Origin: Thiocapsa imhoffii
GTDB lineage: Bacteria; Pseudomonadota; Gammaproteobacteria; Chromatiales; Chromatiaceae
Length of the DNA: 64,000 nucleotides
Direction: 5' to 3'
Assembly (NCBI RefSeq): GCF_016583985.1
Contig: NZ_NRSD01000002.1
Span: forward strand, 62,001 to 126,000
Shown here: in pieces, positions 39,793 through 51,000 of the stretch
Position numbering within the stretch: position 1 is the first letter of the stretch
Layout: each line of letters opens with the position of its first letter
Notes under the pieces: generated by a model
Told to the model about the DNA's origin: nothing
The model's input: the letters and a program-made list of their open reading frames with translations, nothing else
Database searches by the model: none
Position numbers and translations under genes: made by a program

Positions 39793-40641
39793 TTACTCGT
39801 CCTTGGGAGAGAACTTCACAACATCTTCATTCAATTCCACCATGGCGTTATCGCGCATCTCGATCAATTGATCGCCCAAGGCTTGACGTTTGAGGATGAC
39901 GACGAGCTGCGGTCTCGCTTCCTCATAGCTGGGTGGCTGGGCCTCGCGGGATTCCTGGAGTTCGATGACGTGCCATCCGAATTGGGTCTGCACAGGCTCC
40001 TTGGTAAAGGTTCCAGCCTCCATCGCGACGACGGCTTCCGAGAACGGCGCGACCATTTGGTTGGCATCGAACCAATCGAGTTCACCGCCATTTTTTCCGG
40101 TGGGCCCGAGGGAGTGCTTGCGGGCGAGGTCACCAAAATCCGCGCCACCCTCGAGTTCCTGGATCAACTCCTTCGCCTCGTCCTCTTCCTTCACGAGGAT
40201 GTGACGCGCCTTGTACTCGGTGCGCGCGACGTTGGCTTTGATCTCTTCGTAGGCCTGCTTGAGTTGATCCTCCGACGGTTCGATTTCCATGCCCATGGAG
40301 GCAAGGGCCGCATTGGAGAGCACCTTCATGCGGTGGAGCTCGATGGCGACCGCCACCTGCGGGTCGTCCTCGAGTTGCCGGCGCGCGGCCTCCTGAGAGG
40401 CGACGATCAGACTCATGAAGTCATTGAAGGCCTGTTCTTGCAATTCGGCCGAACTTTCGCCCTGGTTCTGTTGCAGCCGCTCGAGATAGAAGAGTCGAAA
40501 CAGATCGAGCGAATAGGGCGTGCCGTTTACCGTGGCAATGGCCACGTCACCGCTCAGCGGTTCGGCCGTATCCTCGGCAGAGCAGGCTGTAGCCGTCATG
40601 AAGGCAATAAGAATCAATGGGATGCGTTTGATGTTCATCAT
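39793..40641 (-). CDS. Parvulin-type peptidyl-prolyl isomerase lipoprotein
   Basis: 282 aa. The signal ends in lipobox TATAC, so it is anchored to a membrane and faces the periplasm. A SurA/PrsA-like helical N-domain (about 35-130) precedes the parvulin domain (about 140-240: ARHILVKEEDEAKEL, FGDLARKHSLGPTGKNGGELDWF, TQFGWHVIEL). It helps fold secreted and outer-membrane proteins. Two consecutive ATG codons begin the gene; MNIKR is equally possible. yciI lies just upstream on the same strand, a pairing I recall from other gammaproteobacteria. Confidence 0.92.
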   Translation of the reverse strand: MMNIKRIPLILIAFMTATACSAEDTAEPLSGDVAIATVNGTPYSLDLFRLFYLERLQQNQGESSAELQEQAFNDFMSLIVASQEAARRQLEDDPQVAVAIELHRMKVLSNAALASMGMEIEPSEDQLKQAYEEIKANVARTEYKARHILVKEEDEAKELIQELEGGADFGDLARKHSLGPTGKNGGELDWFDANQMVAPFSEAVVAMEAGTFTKEPVQTQFGWHVIELQESREAQPPSYEEARPQLVVILKRQALGDQLIEMRDNAMVELNEDVVKFSPKDE

Positions 40642-40782
40642 CTAATATGGTTCCATTCTCGAAATGATTGGTCTTCCAGGTGGCGTGTGATGAGCGGACG
40701 TGCAGGCCGCTTTGGCGCCCTTGATGCCAGCCAGCGGCGCAAGCAGCCCGCCATCTTGAGGGCCGATCGCGGGATCCAAGCC

Positions 40783-41085
40783 TCAAGCAGGAAACACGCG
40801 CTTGAACGGTTTGACCTGGACGTTGCGGTAGACCCCGGCCGTGACGTAAGGATCCGCGGCGGCCCACTCTTCGGCCGCGGCAAGGCTGGGAAATTCCGCA
40901 ACGATCAGGGATCCGGTGAAACCCGCCGCTCCAGGATCGGGGCTGTCGATCGCCGGGTGAGGACCGGCGAGCACCAGACGACCGGCGTCTTGCAGGCCTT
41001 CCAAGCGCTCGAGATGCCCGGGCCTGGCCTGAAGACGGCTGCTCAGACTGTCTGGGTTGTCGACGGCGATGATGGCATAGAGCAC
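40783..41085 (-). CDS. yciI: YciI family protein
   Basis: 100 aa, a small ferredoxin-like-fold protein. [38 protein letters not shown] and the C-terminal [10 protein letters not shown] match YciI. The conserved His and Asp of the putative active site are present. The start is GTG at 41085, preceded by a GGAGG site; the longer frame from 41241 has no support. Family members are usually beside septation protein A or parvulin genes, as here. Enzymatic role not established. Confidence 0.9.
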   Translation of the reverse strand: MLYAIIAVDNPDSLSSRLQARPGHLERLEGLQDAGRLVLAGPHPAIDSPDPGAAGFTGSLIVAEFPSLAAAEEWAAADPYVTAGVYRNVQVKPFKRVFPA

Positions 41086-41123
41086 GTCAATCGGCCTCCA
41101 ATGGGCGGGTTTGGTTCGTCGTG

Positions 41124-41303
41124 ATGGCGAGCGCAATCGAAGGATCAGGCGATCACAAGGACAACGGGCTTGCCCATCATACCGAAGAGCTCGAAATTGA
41201 CCCAGACTTCTTCGCAAGCCAATGGTCCGCAGGCGGCGCAAAGAGAACTAAAGATGCACGCGACCGCTTCAAGGCCGACCATCTGATTCTTGCCGAGGCC
41301 TGA
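41124..41303 (+). CDS. Possible small acidic protein, 59 aa
   Basis: The only open frame of note in the 41086-41463 gap; otherwise I see nothing there. It reads [19 protein letters not shown], then [14 protein letters not shown], and ends in a charged helix. Composition is protein-like, but third-position GC is lower than in neighbouring genes and no clear ribosome site precedes it. It is divergent from yciI. Treat as tentative. Confidence 0.3.
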   Translation: MASAIEGSGDHKDNGLAHHTEELEIDPDFFASQWSAGGAKRTKDARDRFKADHLILAEA

Positions 41304-41463
41304 TCCGTGATCGGTTTCCGAGCGCGGTGGCTGAACTCGGTTGCCGACGGTATTGAGTGGCGTTGCGAGGCATCGAGCCGGGCTGCATCGAGTTGATTCG
41401 TGTCGCTGACGCCATCCAATGATGCCATGGGTGCGTCGTGAGCCGGTGCGCTTCGGCGCCGAG

Positions 41464-42540
41464 TCATAAGCGGAAGTCGATGCTCGCGAGCAGTTGTCCC
41501 GAGGCGTCGCGCAGCTCCGCTCGCCAGGTTCCCGTCATCCCCGGACCGAGACGCTTGGTGGAGTGACTGCGCCAACTGTCCGCGGTGACGGGCACGCGAA
41601 TCCGCAGGACCTCCTCACCTTCGTACAGCCAGACATAGTGCAGTACATCGCCGCTCAGGCCGGTGACCTCGCTATACGAGGAGAGCTGTCGAGGCGGCTC
41701 GCCCATTGCCCTGAGGTCAGTGATCACGCCACGCGGTTCGCGCGCGACGACAGACCGTGCCAGCGCGAAACGTTCGACCGCGGCGGAGCGGATCTCGGTG
41801 CGCATCGATGAGGGTCCGAGTGGATTGATTGGCTGAGTCGTGGCGGTCCTGTCGGGTGCCCGTCGTGGTGCCTCGATCGTCCCGAGGCTCCGGGGGGGAG
41901 TGGCCGTGTCGGCTATCGCGGTGGCCTGGACCGGTTCTCGCGCCCGCGCGGCCTCGTCGCTCCCGGTCGTGGAGTCTCGCTCCCCGGTGTCCTCACTCGG
42001 GTCAGGCTGTGGCGCGACCGCGTCCTCTACTCCTGTGCCGGCGACGTCTGGAGTCCCGCGCATATCAGGCGCTGGAGCAGGTGTTTCGCCCACGGCGGCA
42101 TTCCCCACATGTGGTGCGCTCCCGCCGGTCTGTGAGAGAGCGGAGTCGGCGCCCGCGCGCGTCACGGAATCGGCGGGGCCGGACAGTGGTGGGATCGCGG
42201 TGATTTCCTCACTGGGGATGCCGCCGGGCGCGGACGTCAGGCGCTCACCGAGCAGTTCGGGTGGTAACGCCCCCGGGTCCGGTGCCCGGCTTGGTTGCTC
42301 GGATGCGAGCGGCGGTGTGACGGGTTGCTCCCGCCGTGCGACCTCCTCACGATGGCTCGGTTCCAGGCTGGTCTCGGGGATGTCAAGAGGCGCCTTGGGG
42401 GTGAGCCAGGAGATGAGCGCGAAGACCAGCAGGACGATGGTCAGCAGCAGGACCGTGATCGCCCCAATGATGCGGTCCCAGTGATAGATGTATTGCGTCT
42501 TCGGCGTCGCGCTCGGCCGGGGTGCTGTCGTCTTGGGCAT
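41464..42540 (-). CDS. DUF2914 membrane protein with disordered linker
   Basis: 358 aa: a short N-terminus, one transmembrane helix (about 25-46, IIGAITVLLLTIVLLVFALIS), about 190 residues of Pro/Ala/Ser/Thr-rich linker and a C-terminal DUF2914 domain (about 255-358). The C-terminal domain includes YVWLYEGEEVLRIRVPVTADSWRSHSTKR and GTWRAELRD. DUF2914 is a beta-rich domain of unknown function, placed in the periplasm by this topology. Upstream lies the repeat pair and then lhr. Confidence 0.85.
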   Translation of the reverse strand: MPKTTAPRPSATPKTQYIYHWDRIIGAITVLLLTIVLLVFALISWLTPKAPLDIPETSLEPSHREEVARREQPVTPPLASEQPSRAPDPGALPPELLGERLTSAPGGIPSEEITAIPPLSGPADSVTRAGADSALSQTGGSAPHVGNAAVGETPAPAPDMRGTPDVAGTGVEDAVAPQPDPSEDTGERDSTTGSDEAARAREPVQATAIADTATPPRSLGTIEAPRRAPDRTATTQPINPLGPSSMRTEIRSAAVERFALARSVVAREPRGVITDLRAMGEPPRQLSSYSEVTGLSGDVLHYVWLYEGEEVLRIRVPVTADSWRSHSTKRLGPGMTGTWRAELRDASGQLLASIDFRL

Positions 42541-42591
42541 GGTGGGTTGGACTCAGGTGTTGGACTCGTTCTTGCGCCTGTCCATGAAGGC

Positions 42592-42680
42592 GTCGCGTCC
42601 GCGCGCTCGCGGGCGGTTGTCCCGGACCAGACTTGACCTGAAACGTCACAAAGTCGCGTCCGCGCGCTCGCGGGCGGTTG
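42592..42680. repeat. Identical 28-bp GC-rich repeats 61 bases apart
   Basis: The 28-base sequence at 42592-42619 is repeated exactly at 42653-42680, with 33 bases between. It contains a CCGCG/CGCGG self-complementary core (around CGCT). Related degenerate copies occur at 47608 and 47675. It lies between DUF2914 and lhr in non-coding DNA. REP-like or minisatellite. Confidence 0.8.
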
Positions 42681-42821
42681 CCTCGTTGCTCTTGCGGGTG
42701 ACGAGCGCGCCTTCGGCGCGATCCAGTCAGGCATCCATGCAAGTCAGGATGGTGAAAGATGGCCGGATCGTCAGGATCTGGAGGAAGCGCCGCAGGGTCA
42801 GGGTCAAGCGGGCATGGCAGT

Positions 42822-45800
42822 CTAACGGCCAATCCTACACTGTTGGGTGCGTGATGGAACGAGGGCCTTGCCGTCCGCCTCGAAACCGCCCCGGATCAAA
42901 GGCTCTCGCAGCGCGGACTCCAGTGCGGGTAGACCATCGATCTGCTCGATGGCGAACCGTTTGCGCCCGCTCGGCGGGAGCAGGAGGAGGGCGGCGATCG
43001 CGAGGGCGAGTTCGCCACCCGGCTCGGTCATGGATCCCGGAAACGAACTCAGTTGCCGTCTGCTGGCCGCGAGATAGAAGACAGGTTTCCCGGCGACGAG
43101 GAAGAGGGTGGCCCCGGCGAGACGCTTCGGTGGAACCCCCGCGCTGGTCGCTGGCCAGGGGAGGAGGGCGCCATAAGGGTTCGCGGGATCGATCGCGGCC
43201 AGGACGCGGACCGTCTCGGGGCTGAAGCCGTCGATCGGGATGTCCTCGAGGCGGGCGCCGCGCAGCCGTTCGATCGCGCCATTCAGGGCGAATTGGGCAC
43301 CCGCGAGCCCCTCGACGAAATAGCCACGACGGACCTGCCCGCTCTCTTCCATCTGCTTGAACAGGCGATAGAGCAGGCTGAATCCTCCCATCGTCTCCTC
43401 GGCCTGAACCGCCTCGCGGCTGACAATCCCATAGCGTTCGAGAAGGATCCGGGCGCGGGCCAGCAACTGTTCGGTCTCGTTCGTCTGTTGGTGCAAACTG
43501 GCGACCAATGACCAGCGTCCACCGGCAAGCATGGGGCCGCGGCCGTGGCGCGCACGGGCGCCGCGCAGGGTTCTCAGGGGTGCGAAGGTGTCGTTGGTGA
43601 TCACCCCGTCCCAGACGAGATCCCACAGGGCCGCCTCGAAGGCGTCGCGACCGAGCCGAAGTCCGGAGCGTTCGACGGCTTGGAGCAACTCCATCAGAAA
43701 GGATGCGCCATGGGAGGCCAGGTGTTCGTGCAGGATGGCGTGTACCTGGGTTGCCCCTTCACTGGCGTGCGCATGCGTGCCCTCGAGGCTGATCTGGGCT
43801 GCGGTGGTCGTGCCCGGGGACAGGTCTGGGTCGGGACTTGAAGCGGACCCGCGCGGGCGCGGCCGCGCGCGAGTCATGTTGGTCGCCGCGCAGAGTTCCG
43901 GACACCCGCGACGATAGATGGCGATGCGCCCATCCTTCGGCCCGGTGGCGCCACAACCGACCCAGACGATCTGCCCCGTCGCCGCGAGCAGATCCAGGTC
44001 CTCCGCGCGGAAGCCTGGCACCCGCGCCGGCAACAGTACCCGCTCGAGTTGTGACCAGGGGAGCGGCAGACCCTCCAGTTGGATCAGGGCCTCGAGCAGC
44101 CGGTCCGGACCCTTGAGATCCTCGCCGATGCCATGCCAGGCGGGCAGGAAACGGCCCAAGGTCGCGGCATCGACCGGCGCGACGGCATCGCGTGCCTGGG
44201 CCAAGGTGCGTCGTCGCAGCCGACGTAACACCTCCGGGTCGCACCATTCGGGCGTCTGACCCAAGGGACGTATCTCGCCCCGGATGAGTTCACCCCGACT
44301 CTCCAGGAGGTGCAGCACGGGCTCGAGCTGCATCACGCGCAGATCGTAGCGGTCGGCCACCGTCTTGGTGGTGAAGGGGCCGTGGGTGCGTGCATAGCGG
44401 TGGAGGAGCCGCTCCAATGGCGCCTCGCTCGCGAGCAGAAAGGCATCGGGCAGTCCGGGGGGTGGAACCAGTCCGAGTGCGTCGCGATAGAGGGCGGCAT
44501 CCTCGGCCGCAATCCAGCGTTCACCCCCCGGGAATCGCATGGAAATGGCGCGCCGCTGTGCGACCAGTGTTGCGAGCCAGGGGGCGGGATCCGCACTGGT
44601 GCGCGCGGCGAGTTCCACCGCACTGAGATCGCCGAGTCGTCGCAGCAGATCATGCAGGGTGTCGGCATCCTGTGCTTGGCGCCCCGGCGAGAGGTGTTGG
44701 AGGTCTTGTTCAAGCGTCTCGAGCACGTTCTGGTCGATCAGTTCACGCAGTTCGGCCTGCCCAAGCAACTCGGCGAGTAGACCACGGTCGAGGGTCAGGG
44801 CCTGTACCCGCCGCTCCGCGATGGGGGCATCCTGTTCGTAGATGTAAGCAGCGACGTAGGCAAAGACGAGCGAGCGGGCGAAGGGTGAGGCCTGTGGAGT
44901 GTCGACCTCATGGACACGGATCGAGCGGTTGCGAATGCTGCCGCAGAGTTCTTGCAGACCCGCGAGATCGAAGACGTCACTGAGTGCGTGTCGATAGGTC
45001 TCAAGGACGATCGGAAAGCCCGGATACCGGCGCACCGCGGCGAGCAGGTTCTGGGCCTTGAGGCGCTGGGCCCAAAGGGGTTGGCGGCCCTTGGCTGAGC
45101 GCCGTGGCAGCAAGAGGGCGCGCGCGGCATTCTCGCGGAACAGGGATGCGAACAGGGCCGTATCGGCCAATTGCTCGGTCACCTGTTCCTCGAGATCCTC
45201 TGGCACGGGCAGCAGGTCATCGAGTTCCGGCAAGGCTTCACCATCGGCCAAACGCAGCACAATGCCATCGTCGGTGTACATGACCTGAATCTCGAAGCCC
45301 TGCCGACGCGTGAGACGCTCCTGTAGGGCCATCGCCCAGGGGGCATGGATGCGTGCGCCGAAGGGGGTGAGGATGCAGATGCGCCAATCGCCGAGTTCGT
45401 CACGGAAGCGTTCGACGACGATGGCGCGGTCATGTGGCACACACCCGGTGGCGGCGATCTGCTCCTGAATGTAGGCCGCCAGATTGGCCGCCGCGAACGG
45501 GTCGAGGGGCGTCTGCGCGCGGATCCAGTCGGCCGCGCGCGCGGCCGGTTGTGCCGCGACCTGGCGGCAGAAGGCACCGATCGCCCGTCCGAGTTCGACC
45601 GGACGGCCGGGTCCGTCACCGCGCCAGAAGGGGAGCTTGCCGGGCTCCCCTGGTGCCGGCGAGACCAGGACGCGGTCGCGCGTGATCGCCTCGACGCGCC
45701 AGGTCGAGGCGCCGAGCAAGACACAATCGCCGGCCTTCGTCTCGAATACCATCTCCTCGTCGAGTTCGCCGAGGCGCGGGCCATCGGCGCCGAGATGCAC

Positions 45801-47438
45801 GGCGTAGTGGCCACGATCCGGGATGGTGCCGGCATTCAGACGGGTGATCATGGCCGTGCCTTTGCGTGCGCTCAGTGTATCGGTCGCGCGGTCCCAACTC
45901 AGCAGCGGTTTGAGGTCGGCAAAGTCGCTTGCGGGATAGCGGCCACAGAGCATTTCGAGCACGGCCTCGAAGGCCGCGCGCGAGAGCGCACGATAGGGTC
46001 CGGCGCGCGTGACCAACTGGTGCAGGTCGGCGACCCCACGGGACTGCTCGACACAGTGCGCGGCGATCTGCTGGGCCAGCACATCGAGGGCGTTGCGCGG
46101 CATCCGAAAAGGTTCGATCTCGCCGGTCAACATCCGTGTGGCGACGATTGCGCATTCGAGGAGGTCGCCACGAAATTTCGGAAAGATGCGCCCGGTACTC
46201 ACCTCGCCGACCCCATGTCCAGCCCGCCCGACCCGCTGCAGCGCGCGGGAGACCGAACCGGGCGACTCCACGAGGATGACCTGATCAACACCGCCCATGT
46301 CGATGCCCATCTCCAGCGAACTGGTGGCGACGATGGCCTTGAGTTCGCCACGCTTGAGCGCCTCTTCGATCTCGCTGCGCTGCGTGGGGCTGACACTCCC
46401 ATGGTGGGCTCGGACCAGTGCCGTGTCGGGTGCCGCCGTGGTTTGGGAGGAGGGATCGGCCACCGGCTCACCGGCGGGGACGTCCTGCGTTGCGGCGAGT
46501 TCGTTCAGCCGTTGACACAGACGTTCGCACAGGCCCCGACTGTTGACGAAGAGGATGGTCGAGCGATGCGCACGGATCTCACTGAGCAGGGCCGGATGGA
46601 GCGCCGACCACATCCCCTTGTCCGCGGGTGGTCGGGGCAGGGTGCGCTGATAGAGCTCACCCAGGATCGAACCGCCTTGCGCCCCGGCGTCAGTGGGCGG
46701 CTCGGGTGGCCGTTCCATATCGGGTACGGGGACCCGCACCTGAATGTCGAGCCGCGGTGGCGCGGCGGCATCCACGATTTCCACGGGGCGGACACCACCG
46801 AGATAGAGTGCCGCTTCGGACAGTGGGCGCACGGTCGCTGAGAGTCCGATGCGTTGTGGATCCTGCTCGCAGCGCGCGGTCAGGCGCTCGAGCGATAAGG
46901 CTAAGTGCGCGCCGCGTTTGGTCGCGGCGAGTGAGTGGATCTCATCGATGATGAGGGTCCGCACCCGCGCAAGATGGGTCGCGGCACGCGAGCCCAGCAG
47001 CAGATAGAGTGACTCGGGCGTGGTGACCAGGATATCAGGAGGGTCTTGCAACTGGCGCTGGCGCTCCCTGGCCGGGGTATCGCCCGTGCGGATGGCAACG
47101 CTGGGGATCCGTACCGCAAGCCCGAGGCGATCGGCCGCGCGCGCGATGCCGGCAAGCGGCGCGCGCAGATTGCGTTCGATATCATAGACCAGCGCCTTGA
47201 GCGGCGAGACATAGAGCACCTGAATCCCGCGTGGGGCAGCGGAATCGTCTGGCGTGCCCTGCATCAGGCGGTCGATCGACCCAAGAAAAGCCGCCAGGGT
47301 CTTGCCGCTGCCAGTCGGTGCCGTCATCAGGACGTGCTGCCCCGTGGCGATCACCGCCCAACCCTGGGTCTGCACCGCGGTCGGTGCGTCGAATTGTTGA
47401 CTGAACCAGGCCTCGGTGGCGGGGCTGAAGGGGGTCAT
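42822..47438 (-). CDS. lhr: Large ATP-dependent helicase Lhr
   Basis: 1538 aa, the size of full-length E. coli Lhr. The helicase core has a Q motif region, Walker A APTGSGKT (about 39-46), motif II LIIDEIHSLA, SAT motif LSATVRP and motif VI QRVGRAGHG. A winged-helix and Lhr-specific core domain follow, then the long C-terminal extension (about 900-1538) containing tandem winged helices (AlkZ-like). Lhr unwinds DNA and RNA-DNA hybrids 3' to 5' and is linked to repair. It is transcribed alone, with GGAG upstream of the ATG. Confidence 0.95.
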   Translation of the reverse strand: MTPFSPATEAWFSQQFDAPTAVQTQGWAVIATGQHVLMTAPTGSGKTLAAFLGSIDRLMQGTPDDSAAPRGIQVLYVSPLKALVYDIERNLRAPLAGIARAADRLGLAVRIPSVAIRTGDTPARERQRQLQDPPDILVTTPESLYLLLGSRAATHLARVRTLIIDEIHSLAATKRGAHLALSLERLTARCEQDPQRIGLSATVRPLSEAALYLGGVRPVEIVDAAAPPRLDIQVRVPVPDMERPPEPPTDAGAQGGSILGELYQRTLPRPPADKGMWSALHPALLSEIRAHRSTILFVNSRGLCERLCQRLNELAATQDVPAGEPVADPSSQTTAAPDTALVRAHHGSVSPTQRSEIEEALKRGELKAIVATSSLEMGIDMGGVDQVILVESPGSVSRALQRVGRAGHGVGEVSTGRIFPKFRGDLLECAIVATRMLTGEIEPFRMPRNALDVLAQQIAAHCVEQSRGVADLHQLVTRAGPYRALSRAAFEAVLEMLCGRYPASDFADLKPLLSWDRATDTLSARKGTAMITRLNAGTIPDRGHYAVHLGADGPRLGELDEEMVFETKAGDCVLLGASTWRVEAITRDRVLVSPAPGEPGKLPFWRGDGPGRPVELGRAIGAFCRQVAAQPAARAADWIRAQTPLDPFAAANLAAYIQEQIAATGCVPHDRAIVVERFRDELGDWRICILTPFGARIHAPWAMALQERLTRRQGFEIQVMYTDDGIVLRLADGEALPELDDLLPVPEDLEEQVTEQLADTALFASLFRENAARALLLPRRSAKGRQPLWAQRLKAQNLLAAVRRYPGFPIVLETYRHALSDVFDLAGLQELCGSIRNRSIRVHEVDTPQASPFARSLVFAYVAAYIYEQDAPIAERRVQALTLDRGLLAELLGQAELRELIDQNVLETLEQDLQHLSPGRQAQDADTLHDLLRRLGDLSAVELAARTSADPAPWLATLVAQRRAISMRFPGGERWIAAEDAALYRDALGLVPPPGLPDAFLLASEAPLERLLHRYARTHGPFTTKTVADRYDLRVMQLEPVLHLLESRGELIRGEIRPLGQTPEWCDPEVLRRLRRRTLAQARDAVAPVDAATLGRFLPAWHGIGEDLKGPDRLLEALIQLEGLPLPWSQLERVLLPARVPGFRAEDLDLLAATGQIVWVGCGATGPKDGRIAIYRRGCPELCAATNMTRARPRPRGSASSPDPDLSPGTTTAAQISLEGTHAHASEGATQVHAILHEHLASHGASFLMELLQAVERSGLRLGRDAFEAALWDLVWDGVITNDTFAPLRTLRGARARHGRGPMLAGGRWSLVASLHQQTNETEQLLARARILLERYGIVSREAVQAEETMGGFSLLYRLFKQMEESGQVRRGYFVEGLAGAQFALNGAIERLRGARLEDIPIDGFSPETVRVLAAIDPANPYGALLPWPATSAGVPPKRLAGATLFLVAGKPVFYLAASRRQLSSFPGSMTEPGGELALAIAALLLLPPSGRKRFAIEQIDGLPALESALREPLIRGGFEADGKALVPSRTQQCRIGR

Positions 47439-48083
47439 GACGGGCTCCAGGGTCTCCAGTCCAGTGTGAGGGGCACGTCCGTGCCGCGCGACGCGCTATC
47501 CTTAAGAGTGCGTGCGAGCGGTGGCCCAAGCGAGTGAATCGACGCGCAAGCGCACGATCAGGATGATGTCATCTTGTGCGCGCAGGTTGCACCCTGGATG
47601 ACCCGCGGCGCGTTCGCGGGCGGTGCACGTTAGCCGGACCCGCGGTCGGGTTGCGTCGGGGATCGTGCAGGGTCGCGCGTTCGCGTGGGCGTTGCGTTTG
47701 GGTGAGGATCTGCGCAGAATCCGAGTATAAGAGGTAGCGCTGGGTGGAGCGGGGGCGAGCCGCCAACCGGCCATCCTGATGATGATTCCGATGTTCTGAT
47801 AGCAAACCGATCCAAGCAGTGACCGCAGATCCCCGTCAGCGAGCCAGCGACGCCTCAACGGCGGTCCAGATCGCTTGCGTCAGACCCGTGATGCCGCCGC
47901 GGGTGTGGTTGGGACATTCACCGCACGCCATTCCAGGCTCGCCTCGCCAGCGTGCGCAGGCGGACACGTGACGCAGGGACGCAAGCCCATGAGGCGACAC
48001 CGAGTCAAGGATGAGCACCGTCCGGTCACCGTGCGTCCGCCACGCCGCGCGTTGCGCTGCTCTTCGCAGAGGATGGATTGAAG
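47439..48083. other. Gap with degenerate REP-like repeats
   Basis: No gene is supported in these 645 bases. Two copies of GCGCGTTCGCG-type sequence (47608 and 47675, 67 apart) resemble the 28-bp repeats beside the other end of lhr. Minus-strand frames here are Arg-rich and appear to be shadows of the repeats. It is upstream of both lhr (minus) and the GGDEF-EAL gene (plus). Confidence 0.55.
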
Positions 48084-51000
48084 ATGGCGTTGACCGCGTT
48101 GCCGCTCGGCTGGCGTCTGGGCTCGATCTTACTCCTCGCCCAAGCACTGCTGCTGGGATGGGTCGTCTACGACTCCCAGCACCTCACCCAGGATGCCTTG
48201 GATAGGGTGCGCGAGACGCGCCTGGTGGAACTCACCGAACGAGCCGGTCCTGTTCTGGCACCCCTGATCGCGACGTCCGATGTCGACCGGTTGCGGGAGA
48301 CGCTGGCGCATTGGGGGCGCATGCCTGGCATCGGCTATCTGGTCGTGGTCGACCCAAGTGGACAACCGCTCGCCGCGCATGGTGCCGCTCCGCTGGGGTT
48401 GGACCCGACCGCATTGGCGACGGGCACGGTCACGCCCGTGCCGCATCGAGCTGCCACCGAGACCCAGATTGCGCTCCAATTCGCTGGACAGACCCACGGG
48501 ATGCTCCATGTGGGACACACCGAGGACGTCATCGCCCAGATCGGGCAACAGTTGCGCGAGCGGAGTCTGTTGCATGGGGTGATCGCTTTCTGCGGCCTCC
48601 TGTTCGTGATCATCCTCCTGACCCTGGGCCTCAGCCGTCGTCTGCGGCGGGTGGAGCGCGCGGCGCTGGCGGTGGCGGCGGGGGATCTTCAACAGCGTCT
48701 CGATGATCCCGCTGCGGATGAGATCGGACGGGTCGCCCAAGCCTTCAATGAGATGGCCACGGCCCTGCGTCAACGCGAGTCGGCGCTGCGCGAGACCCAA
48801 TCGGAATTGGAGCGGGTTTCGGCTTACAAGTATCGCAACCTCCTGAATGCCACTTCGGACGCGGTCATGCTGTTCGATCCCCAACGCGGTCTTTACGACT
48901 GCAATCCCGCGGCCGTGCGCCTGTTCGATTGCTCCCGTGCGCAACTGATCGGATTCCAGCCGGCTGAATTGATTGCGTCACCCTGGCCACCCGACGTCCT
49001 GCCGGATGGGACGATGGTCATGCCTAGCAGCGAGAATCGCCGCTTTGAATGCCTGCTAAGGGGGCCGGATGGACGCGAAGTGGTACCGGCCGAGGTGCTC
49101 TTGACCCAGGTGGCGCTCGGGCACACGAGCCTATTGCAGATGGTTGCCCGTGATATCGGTGCGCGCAAGGCGGCTGAGCAGGCGCTCAAGCACTCGGAGG
49201 AGAAATACCGTTTTCTGCTCGAGTACAGCTACGACATCGTCTATCTCTTCAACTTGGATGGCGTCTTTACCTTCGCCTCGCCGAGTTGGTCGCGTCTCAT
49301 GGGCTACTCGATCGAAGCAACCCTGGGAACCCATTATCGAGAGTATGTCCACCCGGATGACCTCGCGATCTGTGTGCGAGCCTTCAAGGAGGTCATCGAA
49401 CAGGGCGTGCAACGCTGTGACATCCGCTATCGGGTTCGCCACGCCGATGGCACTTGGCGATGGCACGATTCCAGCGCCATGCCGTATCGTGATGAACAGG
49501 GCGAGGTGATTGGTTTTCAAGGCATCGCGCGCGATGTGACCGAGCAACAGGCGCAAGACGAACAACAGCGCGTCGCCGCGATCGCCTTTGAGGCTCAGGA
49601 AGGCATGGTCGTGACGGATGTCGAGGGGGTGATTCTGCGGGTCAACCGAGCCTTTACACTGATCACTGGTTATTCCGCCGAGGAGGCGATCGGTCAGACT
49701 CCGCGCTTGCTTAAATCCTCACAGCATGATCAGGCCTTCTACACAGAAATGTGGTCGCAAATCCTCGACACCGGAAGTTGGCAAGGTGAGGTGTGGAATC
49801 GGCGTAAGGATGGTGAGATCTATCCACAATGGCTGACGGTTTCCGCGGTTCTGAATGCCGCCGGCAGCGTCACGCACTATGTTGGAACGTTGACCGACAT
49901 CACCGGGCGCAAGTCGGCCGAGGAGGAGATCAGGGCGCTCGCTTTCTATGATTCGCTGACGCGTCTGCCGAACCGTCGCCTCTTGTTGGATCGATTACAG
50001 CAGGGACTGACGCACTGCAAAGAGCAGGACTGTCTGGGTGCCGTCTTCTACATCGACCTGGATGATTTCAAGACCTTCAACGATACCCTGGGACACGATC
50101 AAGGTGATCGACTCTTGCAGTTGGTCGGGCAACGATTAGCCCAGTGCATTTCAGACACCGAGACCTTGGCCCGCCTTGGCGGCGACGAATTCGTAGTGAT
50201 GGTCTCGAACGTGGGAGCCGATCCGGTGGAGGCGTTGCGGCAGGCCGAGCATCTTGGCAAGGCCTTACTCGACGTCATGCGGGCGCCCTTCGAGCTCGAT
50301 GGCGCGAGCCATTACAGCACCTTTAGCGTGGGGGCCACACTGTTCGACGGCCAATCGATCCGTCCTGAAGACCTGATGAAACAGGCCGACATGGCGATGT
50401 ATCGTGCCAAGGCCGCGGGCCGCAACACCTTGCGGTTCTTCAACCCTGCCATGCAGTTGGAGGTGCAGGCGCGCGCGGATCTGGAGATGCGTCTGCGAGA
50501 GGCACTGCGCCATGAACGCCTGCTCTTGCATTACCAGATTCAGGTCGACCGCCACGGCGAGGTCGTCGGCGCCGAATGTCTGCTGCGCTGGAATGATCCG
50601 GGACAGGGGTTGATTCCACCGGATCGCTTCATCCCGCTTGCCGAGGAGAGTGGCTTGATCCTGCCAATTGGTCACTGGGTGCTCGAAACCGCTTGCGCGC
50701 GCCTCGCCGACTGGGCGCGGCAACCCGAAACGCGCGACCTCACGCTTGCCGTGAACATCAGCGCGCGTCAGTTTCGTCAGCACCACTTCGTCGCACAGGT
50801 CGAACGCGCATTGCTCGATTCAGGCGCCGATCCGACGAAGCTCAAGCTCGAGATCACGGAGAGTCTGTTGCTCGATGATGTCGAGGAAACGATCACCAAG
50901 ATGGTCGCCTTGAAAGCGCGCGGAGTGGGTTTTGCGCTCGATGATTTCGGCACCGGCTACTCGTCTTTGTCCTACCTGAAACGCCTCCCGTTCGACGTGC

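Noticed and set aside
42592..42680. Possible CRISPR (28-bp repeats with a 33-base spacer)
   Set aside because: The dimensions fit, but there are only two copies, no cas genes, very high GC, and degenerate relatives elsewhere in non-coding DNA; REP-like is more likely.
47836..48147. Minus-strand ORF with several Cys upstream of the GGDEF-EAL gene
   Set aside because: It overlaps the start of a certain gene and shows no recognisable domain.
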